A stretch of DNA of 64,000 bases from Pseudomonas farris (GTDB lineage Bacteria; Pseudomonadota; Gammaproteobacteria; Pseudomonadales; Pseudomonadaceae), in the NCBI RefSeq assembly GCF_019145235.1, contig NZ_JAHSTV010000001.1:124001-188000 (forward strand), given 5' to 3'. The notes beneath the pieces were generated by a model. That model saw nothing but the letters and a program-made list of their open reading frames with translations. It was not told the DNA's origin and made no database searches. This document shows, one piece after another, positions 37,699-46,319 of the stretch (the stretch's first letter is position 1; each line of letters opens with the position of its first letter). Made by a program: the position numbers and the translations under genes.

Positions 37699-38678
37699 AT
37701 GCCCTCCTGCAACGGCTTCTTCTGTTTCAGCTCGACGCCGTTCTTGATCGCCACAATTTCGGCCAGCAGCGACAAGGCGATTTCCGCCGGTGTATGGCTG
37801 CCGATGTGCAAACCGATCGGCCCGTGCAAACGCTCGATGGCCTGTTGTGACAAGCCTAGCTGAGCCAGGTTGTCCCGGCGCTTCTGGCTGTTGACCCGCG
37901 AACCCAGCGCACCGACATAAAACGCCTTGGAGTCCAGGGCCGTGAGCAGCGCCATGTCATCCAGGCGTGGATCGTGGGTCAGCGCGACAATGGCCGTGCG
38001 CTCGTCGGTCTGGATGGTCAGCACCGCTTCATCGGGCATGCCCGGGACGAAGCGACCGTGTTGCTCTTCCCAGCCATAGACGAACTCGGTGCGCGGATCG
38101 CAGATCAGCACTTCGAAATCCAGCAGCCGCGCCATCTCGGCAACATAGCGCGACAGTTGGCCGGCGCCGATCAGCAACAGCCGCCAGCGCGGACCATAAA
38201 TGGCGCGCAAGGTCTGCCTGTCAAACACCAGCGCATCGGTCTTGCTCGCTGGTTGCAGGATCACTTCACCGGTCGCCAGATTCAGCTCACGCGCAACGAT
38301 TTCATGGGCCTCGCAGCGCGTCAGCAATTCGGCGACCCACGCCGGATCGCCGACGCACTCCTCGGTCAGGCGCAACGTGCCGCCGCATGGCAAACCAAAC
38401 CGCGCGGCCTCCTCACGGGTGACGCCATAGGTAATCAACTGCACCGGCGGCCCGTCGGCCGGGATACGGCCATCGTGTAGCCGGGCAATCAGATCATCCT
38501 CGACACAGCCACCGGACACCGAGCCAATCACCACGCCATCTTCACGCAAGGCGAGCATGGCGCCAGGTGCCCGGGGCGCGGTGCCCCAGGTCTGGACCAC
38601 GCTGTACAACATCACCCGCTGACCGCCGCGGCGCCACTCCAGCACGCTGCGCAGGACGTTCAGGTCGACGCTGTCCAT
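37695..38678 (-). CDS. xdhC: XdhC/CoxI-family molybdenum hydroxylase maturation factor
   Basis: 327 residues. The N-terminal XdhC/CoxI domain has TWGTAPRAPGAM and SVSGGCVEDDLIARL; the C-terminal Rossmann part has LLLIGAGQLSRYVAEMA and FYVGALGSR. Such proteins bind the molybdenum cofactor, help to sulfurate it and insert it into xanthine dehydrogenase type enzymes. The gene overlaps the iorB stop as TGATG and the mocA start as ATGA, so the three are coupled. Normal length for the larger XdhC form. Confidence 0.92.
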   Translation of the reverse strand: MDSVDLNVLRSVLEWRRGGQRVMLYSVVQTWGTAPRAPGAMLALREDGVVIGSVSGGCVEDDLIARLHDGRIPADGPPVQLITYGVTREEAARFGLPCGGTLRLTEECVGDPAWVAELLTRCEAHEIVARELNLATGEVILQPASKTDALVFDRQTLRAIYGPRWRLLLIGAGQLSRYVAEMARLLDFEVLICDPRTEFVYGWEEQHGRFVPGMPDEAVLTIQTDERTAIVALTHDPRLDDMALLTALDSKAFYVGALGSRVNSQKRRDNLAQLGLSQQAIERLHGPIGLHIGSHTPAEIALSLLAEIVAIKNGVELKQKKPLQEGI

Positions 38679-40999
38679 CAGGCTTGCGCCTTCTGCCAGC
38701 CTTGCAGCTGATAACGTACTGGCAGGTCACGAATACGCTTGCCGGTGGCAGCAAAGATCGCGTTGCACAACGCTGGCGCGATCGGCGGTACGCCCGGCTC
38801 ACCGACTCCGCCCAACGGAACATTGCCCGGTGGCGTAACCAGGTGCACGGCGACTTCTTTCGGTGCCAGAGACATGCGCGCCACCTCGTACATGTGGAAA
38901 TTGTCCTGCTGAACCTTGCCGTCCTTGAAGCTGATTTCCCCCAGCACCGCGTTGCCCAGGCCCATGACGCAGGCACCTTCGAACTGCGAGCGAATCCGCT
39001 CAGGGTTGATCTGCGGGCCGCAATCCACGGCGATGTCGGCCTTGTGCACGATCAACGTGCCATCGTCTTTGACTTCCACCTCGATCACCGCCGCCACATA
39101 AGTGACAAAACTATAGTGCACTGCCAAGCCCAAGCCTCGACCCTTGGGCAACTCACGCCCCCAACCGGCCGCTTTGGCGGCGGTTTCCAGCACGGTGCGC
39201 ATCCGTGCGGTATCGATTGGATAACGCTCGGGGGATTCACCGTAGTTCCACTCTTCACTCAAGGTCCGCGGATCGATCTGACGGTCCGGGCCGAGCAGTT
39301 TGATCTGGTACTTGAGCGGATCCTGGCCAGCCTTGTGGGCCAGTTCATCGACAAAGCTCTGGATCGCAAAGCCGTGTGGAATGTTCGATACCGAGCGATA
39401 CCAGCCGACCCGGGTATGGACCGCCGCTTCGGGGTTTTCCAGGCGCACGTTGGGGATCGCGTAAGCCATGTTGGTAAAGCCCATGCCCAGCTCGAAAGCC
39501 GCCTCATGGTTCATTCCCGGGGCGAACAGCGCGGTGATGCTCGGTGCCACCGTGCGGTGCAGCCAGCCGGACGGCAGGCCGTCCTTGTTCAGGCTGGCCT
39601 TCAGGTATTCGGCAGAAACAGTGTGGAAATAGGAGTTGTGGATGTCGTCTTCACGGGTCCATTGCACCCGCACCGCCTTGCCCGGAAACTCTTTGGCCAG
39701 GATCGCCGCTTCAACGACGAAGTCCGGCTTGGATTTGCGACCGAAACCGCCGCCGAGCAAGGTGACGTTGAAGGTGACGTTATCGAATGGGATGCCGAGG
39801 CGCTCGCCGATCCGTTCGCGCGTGACTTGCGGTGCCTGGCTTGGGGCCCAGGCTTCGCACACGCCGTCCTTGAAACGGGCGATGGCGACCATCGGTTCCA
39901 TTGGCGATTGCGCCAGGTGCGGCAGGTAGTAAGAGGCTTCGAGGGTGCTGTCGGCACTGCTCATGGCCTGGTCGATGCTGCCTGTATTGCGCACCACTTT
40001 GCCGGGCTTGAGGGAGGCGGCTTCGAGCTCCTTGCGGTAGGCGATCGAGTCATAACTGGCGTTGGGGCCGTCATCCCACTCGATTTTCAGCGCTTCGCGG
40101 CCCTTGATCGCCGCCCAGGTATTGCTGGCCACCACAGCCACACCGCCCAGAGGCTGAAACTCGGACGGCAATGGACGGCTTTCGATTTGCAGAACCTTGA
40201 TTACGCCCGGGACTTTCATCGCGGCGCTGGCATCGAAGGATTTGACCTTGCCACCGTAGACCGCTGGACGCGCGATGGTGGCGAAGAGCATGCCGTCGAA
40301 ATGCACATCGGCGCCGTACACCGCGCGACCATTGACGATGTCCGCACCGTCGATAGCCTTGGTGCCTTCCTTGCCTATATAACGAAACTCCGATGGCTGC
40401 TTGAGCCGCAGGCTCTCGCGGGCCGGCACCGCCAGTGCACCGGCAGCAGCGGCCAACGCGCCGTAGCCCAGTTCACGACCGGTCGGTTGGTGAATGACTT
40501 TATGCAATTGCGCATGGCACTCGCTGACCGGCACTTTCCACTGCGCGGCGGCGGCTTGCTCAAGCATGGTCCGCGCGGCAGCCCCGCAACGGCGCATCGG
40601 CTCGTACCAGTGACGCATGCTGCGCGAACCGTCGGTGTCCTGGTTACCGAAACGCACTTCGTCGCCCGGCGCCTGTTGCACTTTGACCAGCGCCCAGTCG
40701 GCGTCCAGTTCATCGGCTACTACCATGGTCAGGCTGGTGCGCACGCCCTGGCCCATTTCCGAGCGGTTGCAGACCACGGTCACGCTGCCATCGGCGGCGA
40801 TGCTGACGTAAACCTTTGGATCATCGATCCAGCCATTGGGCATGCCGTCAGCGCCGAACTTCTTGTCTTTTTCGGCCGCGAGGGCGTCCTGCCAGCCCCA
40901 GCTTGCCGCCAGCACCAGCGCACTGGTGGCGCCCACGCCTTTGAGGAAACCCCGGCGGCTGAGGTTGCTCAGCGCAAAATCGTTCGGTAACTGGCTCAT
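38678..40999 (-). CDS. iorB: Molybdopterin-binding aldehyde/isoquinoline oxidoreductase, large subunit (Tat-exported)
   Basis: 773 residues of the isoquinoline 1-oxidoreductase beta/aldehyde dehydrogenase branch of the xanthine dehydrogenase family. The N-terminus has a twin-arginine signal, SRRGFLKG followed by a hydrophobic core ending near LAAEKD, so it is folded with its cofactor and exported. Mo-site text includes [12 protein letters not shown], and the conserved base Glu lies in [10 protein letters not shown] longer frame reaches 41074, but the ATG at 40999 with GGAGG is preferred. It would act on an N-heterocycle or aldehyde in the periplasm with the 2Fe-2S subunit; the substrate is not visible and no cytochrome gene follows. 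Confidence 0.88.
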   Translation of the reverse strand: MSQLPNDFALSNLSRRGFLKGVGATSALVLAASWGWQDALAAEKDKKFGADGMPNGWIDDPKVYVSIAADGSVTVVCNRSEMGQGVRTSLTMVVADELDADWALVKVQQAPGDEVRFGNQDTDGSRSMRHWYEPMRRCGAAARTMLEQAAAAQWKVPVSECHAQLHKVIHQPTGRELGYGALAAAAGALAVPARESLRLKQPSEFRYIGKEGTKAIDGADIVNGRAVYGADVHFDGMLFATIARPAVYGGKVKSFDASAAMKVPGVIKVLQIESRPLPSEFQPLGGVAVVASNTWAAIKGREALKIEWDDGPNASYDSIAYRKELEAASLKPGKVVRNTGSIDQAMSSADSTLEASYYLPHLAQSPMEPMVAIARFKDGVCEAWAPSQAPQVTRERIGERLGIPFDNVTFNVTLLGGGFGRKSKPDFVVEAAILAKEFPGKAVRVQWTREDDIHNSYFHTVSAEYLKASLNKDGLPSGWLHRTVAPSITALFAPGMNHEAAFELGMGFTNMAYAIPNVRLENPEAAVHTRVGWYRSVSNIPHGFAIQSFVDELAHKAGQDPLKYQIKLLGPDRQIDPRTLSEEWNYGESPERYPIDTARMRTVLETAAKAAGWGRELPKGRGLGLAVHYSFVTYVAAVIEVEVKDDGTLIVHKADIAVDCGPQINPERIRSQFEGACVMGLGNAVLGEISFKDGKVQQDNFHMYEVARMSLAPKEVAVHLVTPPGNVPLGGVGEPGVPPIAPALCNAIFAATGKRIRDLPVRYQLQGWQKAQA

Positions 41000-41466
41000 G
41001 CCTTGGCCTCCTTCAGGTGAGTGGATGCCTGGCGGATGGCGGTCTTGATCCGGTTGTAGGTGCCGCAACGGCAAATGTTGCCGACCATCGCCTCTTCAAT
41101 CTGCTCGTCGCTGGGGTTCGGGTTGGTTTTCAGCAAGGCGGTGGCCGACATGATCTGCCCGCCCTGGCAGTAACCGCACTGAGCCACGGCGCTGTCGAGC
41201 CAGGCTTGCTGGACGACTTTGCCAACCGGGTCAGCGTGCAGGTTATCGATAGTGGTGACGTTCTGGCCGACTACCGAGCCGATCGGCGTGATGCAACTGC
41301 GCGCAGGCGCGCCATCGATATGAATGGTGCAGGCGCCACACAGGCCCATGCCGCAGCCAAATTTGGTACCGTTGTAACCGGCCACGTCACGGATCGCCCA
41401 GAGCAGCGGCATGTCCTCGGTGACATCGAGTTGATGATCTTGTCCATTGAGTTTCAGGGTAATCAT
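40996..41466 (-). CDS. iorA: 2Fe-2S subunit of the isoquinoline-type oxidoreductase
   Basis: 156 residues. Plant-type cluster motif CGMGLCGACTIHIDG and the second cluster in CGYCQGGQIM and NICRCGTY. Partner of the large molybdenum subunit; the stop overlaps the IorB start as ATGA. A frame open to 41529 exists, but MITLKLNG at 41466 is the usual family N-terminus. The subunit has no signal of its own and must be carried out by the Tat signal of IorB. A terminator from murB lies upstream of its promoter region. Confidence 0.92.
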   Translation of the reverse strand: MITLKLNGQDHQLDVTEDMPLLWAIRDVAGYNGTKFGCGMGLCGACTIHIDGAPARSCITPIGSVVGQNVTTIDNLHADPVGKVVQQAWLDSAVAQCGYCQGGQIMSATALLKTNPNPSDEQIEEAMVGNICRCGTYNRIKTAIRQASTHLKEAKA

Positions 41467-41642
41467 GGGCACGCCCGCATAGTTATAGAGGTTATGGGGT
41501 CGAGCAATCTGCCGCGTGGGTTCCTTCACGCAGATCGACTCAGGCTAATAGGCTCTCTTATGCGGACAGCAACGTCTGCACCGGGCCTTTGGTGGAGCAA
41601 ATGCTTGCATCGTTAGGTAGCTAAGTTAACCCAGCATTAACA

Positions 41643-41678
41643 AAAAAGCCCTGCACATCTGAAGATGTGCAGGGCTTT
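41643..41678. terminator. Intrinsic terminator after murB
   Basis: AAAGCCCTGCACATC and GATGTGCAGGGCTTT arms with a TGAA loop; it separates the murB operon from iorA. Confidence 0.92.
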
Positions 41679-41700
41679 GGAATCAGCTTGAAGCGTAGCC

Positions 41701-42720
41701 TCAATACCGATTGGGTTCCATTTCCAGGTCGACCTTGAAACGCTCTGCAATGTCTTTCTGAATACGCTGCGCCAGGTTCAGCAATTGCAGGCCCGTTGCG
41801 GTGCCGTAGTTGACCAGCACCAGCGCCTGTAATTTATGCACACCGGCATCACCGTCGCGAAAGCCTTTCCAGCCGGCCCGTTCGATCAGCCAGCCCGCCG
41901 CCAGTTTCATTTGCCCGTCAGGTTGCGCGTAGGCCACCAGCTCCGGGTACTGCTCCTTGAGTTGCGCCACCAATGTCGCCGACACCAAGGGATTCTTGAA
42001 GAAGCTGCCGGCATTGCCGAGCACCGCCGGGTCCGGGAGCTTTTCGTTGCGAATGCTGCAAATGGCCTGACTGACATCGGTAGGCGTCGGGTGATCGATG
42101 CCTAGCGACGTCAGGCGCTGGCGAACCGGACCGTATTCCAGGTGCAGGTGAGCGGTGCGATTGAGGGTGAAACGCACCCGCAAGATCAACCAACGCCCCG
42201 GCTCCTGTTTGAACAGGCTGTCACGGTAGGCAAAGTTGCACTCGGCCAGCGTGAAGTCCCGCAACTCGCCGGTTTGGCGATCAAGGGCCGTCAGGCCGGC
42301 AAAAACGTCTTTGATCTCGACGCCGTAAGCGCCGATGTTCTGCATCGGTGCCGCGCCTACGGTGCCGGGAATCAGGCTGAGGTTCTCCAGCCCCGACAAC
42401 CCTTGCACCAGCGTGTGCTGCACAAACGGATGCCACGGCTCGCCCGCCTCGGCTTCGATCACCACCTGGTTGCCGTCATCGCTCAGCAGGCGAATCCCCC
42501 GTGTGGCCATGCGCAGCACCAGTGCCTGCACATCAGCGGTCAGCAGCAAATTGCTGCCGCCACCAATCACCAGCACGGGCACATCATGTTCCAACCCATA
42601 GGCCAGGGCTTCGCGCACGTCAGCATCGCTATGGGCCTCGGCAAACAGCCGGGCCTGAACATCCACGCCAAAGCTGTTGAACGGCTTGAGCGAAACCTGA
42701 GATTGCACCCGAAAACTCAT
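41701..42720 (-). CDS. murB: UDP-N-acetylenolpyruvoylglucosamine reductase MurB
   Basis: 339 residues of type I MurB: FAD-binding GGGSNLLLT, IGAYGVEIKD with the ring-binding region, the YRDSLFK loop and the catalytic serine in NAGSFFKNP. It makes UDP-MurNAc for peptidoglycan. It follows ptpA with an ATGA overlap and ends the kdsB-ptpA-murB group, before a strong terminator. Normal length. Confidence 0.95.
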   Translation of the reverse strand: MSFRVQSQVSLKPFNSFGVDVQARLFAEAHSDADVREALAYGLEHDVPVLVIGGGSNLLLTADVQALVLRMATRGIRLLSDDGNQVVIEAEAGEPWHPFVQHTLVQGLSGLENLSLIPGTVGAAPMQNIGAYGVEIKDVFAGLTALDRQTGELRDFTLAECNFAYRDSLFKQEPGRWLILRVRFTLNRTAHLHLEYGPVRQRLTSLGIDHPTPTDVSQAICSIRNEKLPDPAVLGNAGSFFKNPLVSATLVAQLKEQYPELVAYAQPDGQMKLAAGWLIERAGWKGFRDGDAGVHKLQALVLVNYGTATGLQLLNLAQRIQKDIAERFKVDLEMEPNRY

Positions 42721-43181
42721 AACCGGCCCTTCAATTCGATCACCAGCAAATCGCTGGCGCGCTCGATCAGGTCCAGTACCGTTTCGAACCCCTGGTCGCT
42801 GTCGTGATAAGGGTCCGGTACTTCATCGATTTCCGACTGGAAGCGACGCAGGAACAGATCCAGCTCGGCCTTGCACTTGGCCGGTTGCAGGGCCTTGAGA
42901 TGGCGCAGGTTGCTGTTGTCCATCGCCAGAATCAGGTCGTAGGCGGCGAAATCGGCACGGCTGACTTGCTGCGCACGCTGGGCCGACAAGTCATAACCGC
43001 GCAACTTGGCCGCGGCCTGGCTGCGCTTGTCCGGGGCCTTGCCGACGTGCCAGTCACCAGTGCCGGCGGAAGCCACTTCGACTTGATCGGCCAGCCCCGC
43101 CTCACGCAGCTTGTGCCGAAGCACGCCTTCGGCCGTCGGGGATCGGCAGATATTGCCCAGGCAGACGAACAGAACCCGCAT
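42717..43181 (-). CDS. ptpA: Low-molecular-weight protein tyrosine phosphatase
   Basis: 154 residues. Catalytic loop CLGNICRSP (Cx5R) near residue 7 and the acid in DPYHDSD. Normal length. It overlaps murB by ATGA and kdsB by TGATG, in the order kept in P. aeruginosa (PA2978). Its target is unknown; related enzymes control exopolysaccharide kinases, which are not encoded here. Confidence 0.93.
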   Translation of the reverse strand: MRVLFVCLGNICRSPTAEGVLRHKLREAGLADQVEVASAGTGDWHVGKAPDKRSQAAAKLRGYDLSAQRAQQVSRADFAAYDLILAMDNSNLRHLKALQPAKCKAELDLFLRRFQSEIDEVPDPYHDSDQGFETVLDLIERASDLLVIELKGRL

Positions 43182-43945
43182 CAGGCCTCCAGCAAGCGAC
43201 GAACGCGCTCGAGGTCTTCAATGGTATCGACGCCGGTAGGCGGGGCGATCAGCGCATCGGCAACGTGAATCCGTACGCCGTGCCAGAGCGCCCGCAGTTG
43301 CTCCAGAGCTTCGGTGTTTTCCAGCCAGCACGGGCCCCAGGTGACGAAGTCCTGCAGGAAACCGGCGCGATAGGCATAAATGCCGATGTGGCGGCGATAT
43401 GGCACACCTTCCGGCAATTGCTCGCGGCTCTTGGCGAACGCGTCGCGAGCCCACGGCAAGGTGGCACGGCTGAACGTCAGCGCCAGACCATTGAGGTCAC
43501 TGACCACCTTGACCACGTTGGGATTGAACAGGGTTTCCACGTCTTCGATCGGCTCGGCCAGGGTGGCCATGCGCGCTTCGGTGTGGGCAGCCAGGTTGGC
43601 GGCGACCTGATCGATCACGCTCGGCGGAATCAACGGCTCGTCGCCCTGAACGTTGACCACGATGGCGTCCGGAGCCAGGCCCAGTTTTGCCGCGACTTCA
43701 GCCAGACGATCGGTGCCGGAATTGTGGTCTTCGCGCGTCAGCACCACTTCTGCACCAAAGCCTTTGCAGGCTTCGACAATGCGCGCATCGTCAGTGGCAA
43801 CGACCACTCGCTGGGCACTGCTTTTGCTCGCCTGTTCCCAAACGTGCTGGATCATCGGCTTGCCGGCGATCAGCAGCAGGGGTTTGCCCGGCAGACGGGT
43901 GGAGGCATAGCGCGATGGAATGACAACGGTAAAGGCTGTGGTCAT
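43181..43945 (-). CDS. kdsB: CMP-KDO synthetase KdsB
   Basis: 254 residues. [16 protein letters not shown] at the N-terminus, then [24 protein letters not shown] and NVQGDEPLI, all typical. It activates KDO for lipopolysaccharide core synthesis. It overlaps the trm112-like gene by ATGA and ptpA by TGATG. With lpxK and murB nearby, the block serves the envelope. Confidence 0.96.
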   Translation of the reverse strand: MTTAFTVVIPSRYASTRLPGKPLLLIAGKPMIQHVWEQASKSSAQRVVVATDDARIVEACKGFGAEVVLTREDHNSGTDRLAEVAAKLGLAPDAIVVNVQGDEPLIPPSVIDQVAANLAAHTEARMATLAEPIEDVETLFNPNVVKVVSDLNGLALTFSRATLPWARDAFAKSREQLPEGVPYRRHIGIYAYRAGFLQDFVTWGPCWLENTEALEQLRALWHGVRIHVADALIAPPTGVDTIEDLERVRRLLEA

Positions 43946-44127
43946 TTATCCAGACGCTCGTCGGTGGTCAGGGTGCGCGCTTCACTTTCGAGCATCACCG
44001 GGATGCCGTCGCGAATCGGGTATGCGAGGCCAGCGCCCTTGCTGATCAGCTCGGTTTTGTCGGCGCTGAGCTTGAGCGGACCTTTGCAGATCGGGCAAGC
44101 GAGGATATCGAGCAATTTGGTGTCCAT
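43942..44127 (-). CDS. ycaR: Trm112 family small zinc-ribbon-like protein (YcaR)
   Basis: 61 residues. [16 protein letters not shown] gives one CxxC pair, and FPL-type text [17 protein letters not shown] is as in E. coli YcaR. The third cysteine that E. coli YcaR has after ELIC is replaced by Ser here (ELISK), so the zinc site is incomplete. Start at 44127 with AGGGAA is preferred over 44133. It overlaps kdsB by ATGA and lies 25 bases after lpxK. In Pseudomonas the corresponding gene is PA2980. Confidence 0.9.
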   Translation of the reverse strand: MDTKLLDILACPICKGPLKLSADKTELISKGAGLAYPIRDGIPVMLESEARTLTTDERLDK

Positions 44128-44152
44128 GAACATTCCCTGGATAGAAACGGAG

Positions 44153-45163
44153 TTAAGGCAAAAGACGAGCCGGCAACAGGCGCATCAGCTGCGTATCGAA
44201 CCAGGCCACGAAGGCCGGCGATGGCACAGCATCGACCGCCAGGTACCACCAATCGGCGGCGGCGAAGGCACGGCACTTCACCGCGTCTTTTTCCGTCATC
44301 ACCACGGGCAATGACGGGGTGAAATTCAAGGCCTGCACGCTGTACTCGGCGTGGTCGGTAAATGCATGCGGCACTGGCCGCCAGTGTAGCGTTTCGAGGG
44401 TCGTGAAGAAACGCTGGGGATTGCCGATCCCGGCCACGGCGTGAATGGCCTGGCCTGCGGGGAAGTGGTCGAGAGGCCGGCGTTCGCCGCTTTGCAGATT
44501 GACCAGCGCGGTGGGTTGCAGCTGGAAGGCAAAACCGTCGATGCGGTCGGCCGTGGCACCGTTGTAAAGCACTGCATCGACACTTTGCAGGCGCTCGATC
44601 GGTTCGCGCAACGGCCCGGCCGGCAGGCAACGCTGGTTGCCCAGACCCCGGGCGGCATCGATCAGCACCAGTTCCAGGTGCCGGGCCAGCCGGTAATGCT
44701 GCATGCCGTCGTCGGAGAGGATCAGGTCCAGCGGCTCGCTCGCCAGCAAGGCTTTGACTGCGCGACTGCGGTCCGGGTCAATCATCAGCGGCACGCCGGT
44801 GCGCTGGACGATCAACAGCGGTTCATCACCCGCCACGTCCGCGCTTTGATCCGCCTTGACCCGCCACGGCAATTGCGCAGGTTTGGCGCCGTAACCACGG
44901 CTGACCACGCCGACCCGCAGCCCGCTGCGCTGGCAATGCTCGATCATCCACAGAATCAGCGGTGTCTTGCCGGTGCCGCCCACGGTGATGTTGCCGACCA
45001 CGATCAGCGGCACCGGCGGCTGATAAATCTCGCCTTCGCCGGCCAAAAAGCGCTTGCGCTTGCCGGTAACCACGCGTCGATACAGCCATTCCAGAGGCTG
45101 CAACAGCTTCAGCGCCGGATGGCCTTCGTACCACGCAGCGAGCAATCGATCGGACATGGCCAT
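44153..45163 (-). CDS. lpxK: Tetraacyldisaccharide 4'-kinase LpxK
   Basis: 336 residues with the P-loop [15 protein letters not shown] and the SRGYGAK segment ([10 protein letters not shown]), [13 protein letters not shown] with the catalytic Asp. It makes lipid IVA in the inner membrane. An N-terminal amphipathic stretch would tether it. It overlaps the exbD stop as TGATG. An in-frame ATG six bases downstream (MSDR) is a possible start. The position between exbBD and trm112/kdsB is as in P. aeruginosa (PA2981). Confidence 0.95.
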   Translation of the reverse strand: MAMSDRLLAAWYEGHPALKLLQPLEWLYRRVVTGKRKRFLAGEGEIYQPPVPLIVVGNITVGGTGKTPLILWMIEHCQRSGLRVGVVSRGYGAKPAQLPWRVKADQSADVAGDEPLLIVQRTGVPLMIDPDRSRAVKALLASEPLDLILSDDGMQHYRLARHLELVLIDAARGLGNQRCLPAGPLREPIERLQSVDAVLYNGATADRIDGFAFQLQPTALVNLQSGERRPLDHFPAGQAIHAVAGIGNPQRFFTTLETLHWRPVPHAFTDHAEYSVQALNFTPSLPVVMTEKDAVKCRAFAAADWWYLAVDAVPSPAFVAWFDTQLMRLLPARLLP

Positions 45164-45591
45164 CAGGACGCCGGCGCCGCCTCGACAGTGGTCATGCGCA
45201 AGTGACTGAAACCGAGCTTGCCGGCAGCATCCATCGCGGTGATGACGGACTGATGGGGGGTCTTGCCATCGGCGCTGATGGACAATGGCAGGTTGGTGTC
45301 GCCATTGGATTCTTTCTGTAGCGCTTCCATCAGGCTGGTCAGGTCATTCTTGGGCAACAAGTGGTTGTTGACCGAAAACACCCCCTCGGCGCTGATGGCG
45401 ATGTCCAGTTGTTTGGCCTGCTGGTCTTCGGCCGGGGAACCGCTGACCGCTTCCGGCAAGTCGACGCGCAACTGGGTTTCACGGGTGAAAGTGGTGGTCA
45501 CGACGAAAAACAGCAGCAGGATAAACACCACGTCGATCAACGACGCGAGGTTGATGTCTATCGTTTCCCGTGGTTTACGACGGAATTTCAC
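45163..45591 (-). CDS. exbD: ExbD/TolR-family biopolymer transport protein
   Basis: 142 residues. One membrane span at about residues 15-35 ([17 protein letters not shown]) with the Asp used for proton transfer, followed by a periplasmic domain with DLPEAVSG. It pairs with the adjacent ExbB-like protein. In this place (PA2982) the pair is not next to a TonB gene, so the driven partner may be another TonB or a cell-envelope function. Overlaps the exbB-like gene by ATGA. Confidence 0.9.
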   Translation of the reverse strand: MKFRRKPRETIDINLASLIDVVFILLLFFVVTTTFTRETQLRVDLPEAVSGSPAEDQQAKQLDIAISAEGVFSVNNHLLPKNDLTSLMEALQKESNGDTNLPLSISADGKTPHQSVITAMDAAGKLGFSHLRMTTVEAAPAS

Positions 45592-46223
45592 GCTTTGCCC
45601 TCAGCCAGGTCCACGTCGCGGTCACCCTGCACTACCTCGACCAGCTTGATCGCTTCCTGCTCCATGCCCACCACCAGCTCATCTATGCGGCGTTGCAGGA
45701 AACGGTGGAAGAACACGGCCGGGATGCCGACCATCAGGCCAGCGGCGGTGGTGATCAACGCTTTGGAAATACCACCGGCCAGCACTGAGGCGTTGGTGCC
45801 CATGCCCGTGCCCATGAACGCACTGAAAATATCGATCATGCCCAGCACCGTACCCAGCAACCCCAATAACGGGGCCATGGCGGCGATGGTGCCCAGGGCA
45901 TTGATATAGCGTTCGAGCTCGTGAATCACCCGCGCAGCGGCCTCTTCGATGCACTCTTTCATGATCTCGCGACCATGCCTGGAGTTTGCCAGACCGGCAG
46001 CCAGAATCTCGCCCAACGGAGAGTTGGCGCGCAGTTCCTTGAGTTTTTCTTTATTGAGTTGTTTGTCCTTGATCCAGACCCAGACCTGCCCGAGCAAGTG
46101 CTCCGGGGTCACGCGGCTGGCACGCAGGGTCCATAGACGCTCGGCAACGATCGCCATGGCGGCGATGGAACTCAGAATGATCGGCAGCATCATCCAGCCG
46201 CCGGATTTGACCAATTCCCACAC
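45588..46223 (-). CDS. exbB: MotA/TolQ/ExbB family proton channel protein
   Basis: 211 residues with three membrane spans: residues about 15-35, 110-135 and 150-175. It contains GTIAAMAPLLGLLGTVLGMI, the conserved second-span motif of the family. With ExbD it converts the proton force into work on a periplasm-spanning partner. Begins with GTG preceded by GAGGGGAC. Same place as PA2983. It does not neighbour a TonB gene. Confidence 0.9.
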   Translation of the reverse strand: MWELVKSGGWMMLPIILSSIAAMAIVAERLWTLRASRVTPEHLLGQVWVWIKDKQLNKEKLKELRANSPLGEILAAGLANSRHGREIMKECIEEAAARVIHELERYINALGTIAAMAPLLGLLGTVLGMIDIFSAFMGTGMGTNASVLAGGISKALITTAAGLMVGIPAVFFHRFLQRRIDELVVGMEQEAIKLVEVVQGDRDVDLAEGKA

Positions 46224-46319
46224 AGTGACAGTCCCCTCGAAAAGTGCGCCACTCTAACATAGGGGGTGGACGCACCGAAGACCGCGATGTCGCATCCGGT
46301 CGGGCTTCGATAGTTCGGG

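Noticed and set aside
38567..40990. 807-residue open frame on the plus strand over iorB
   Set aside because: Antisense shadow of iorB; no family resemblance, Gly/Arg/His-rich, no ribosome-binding site.
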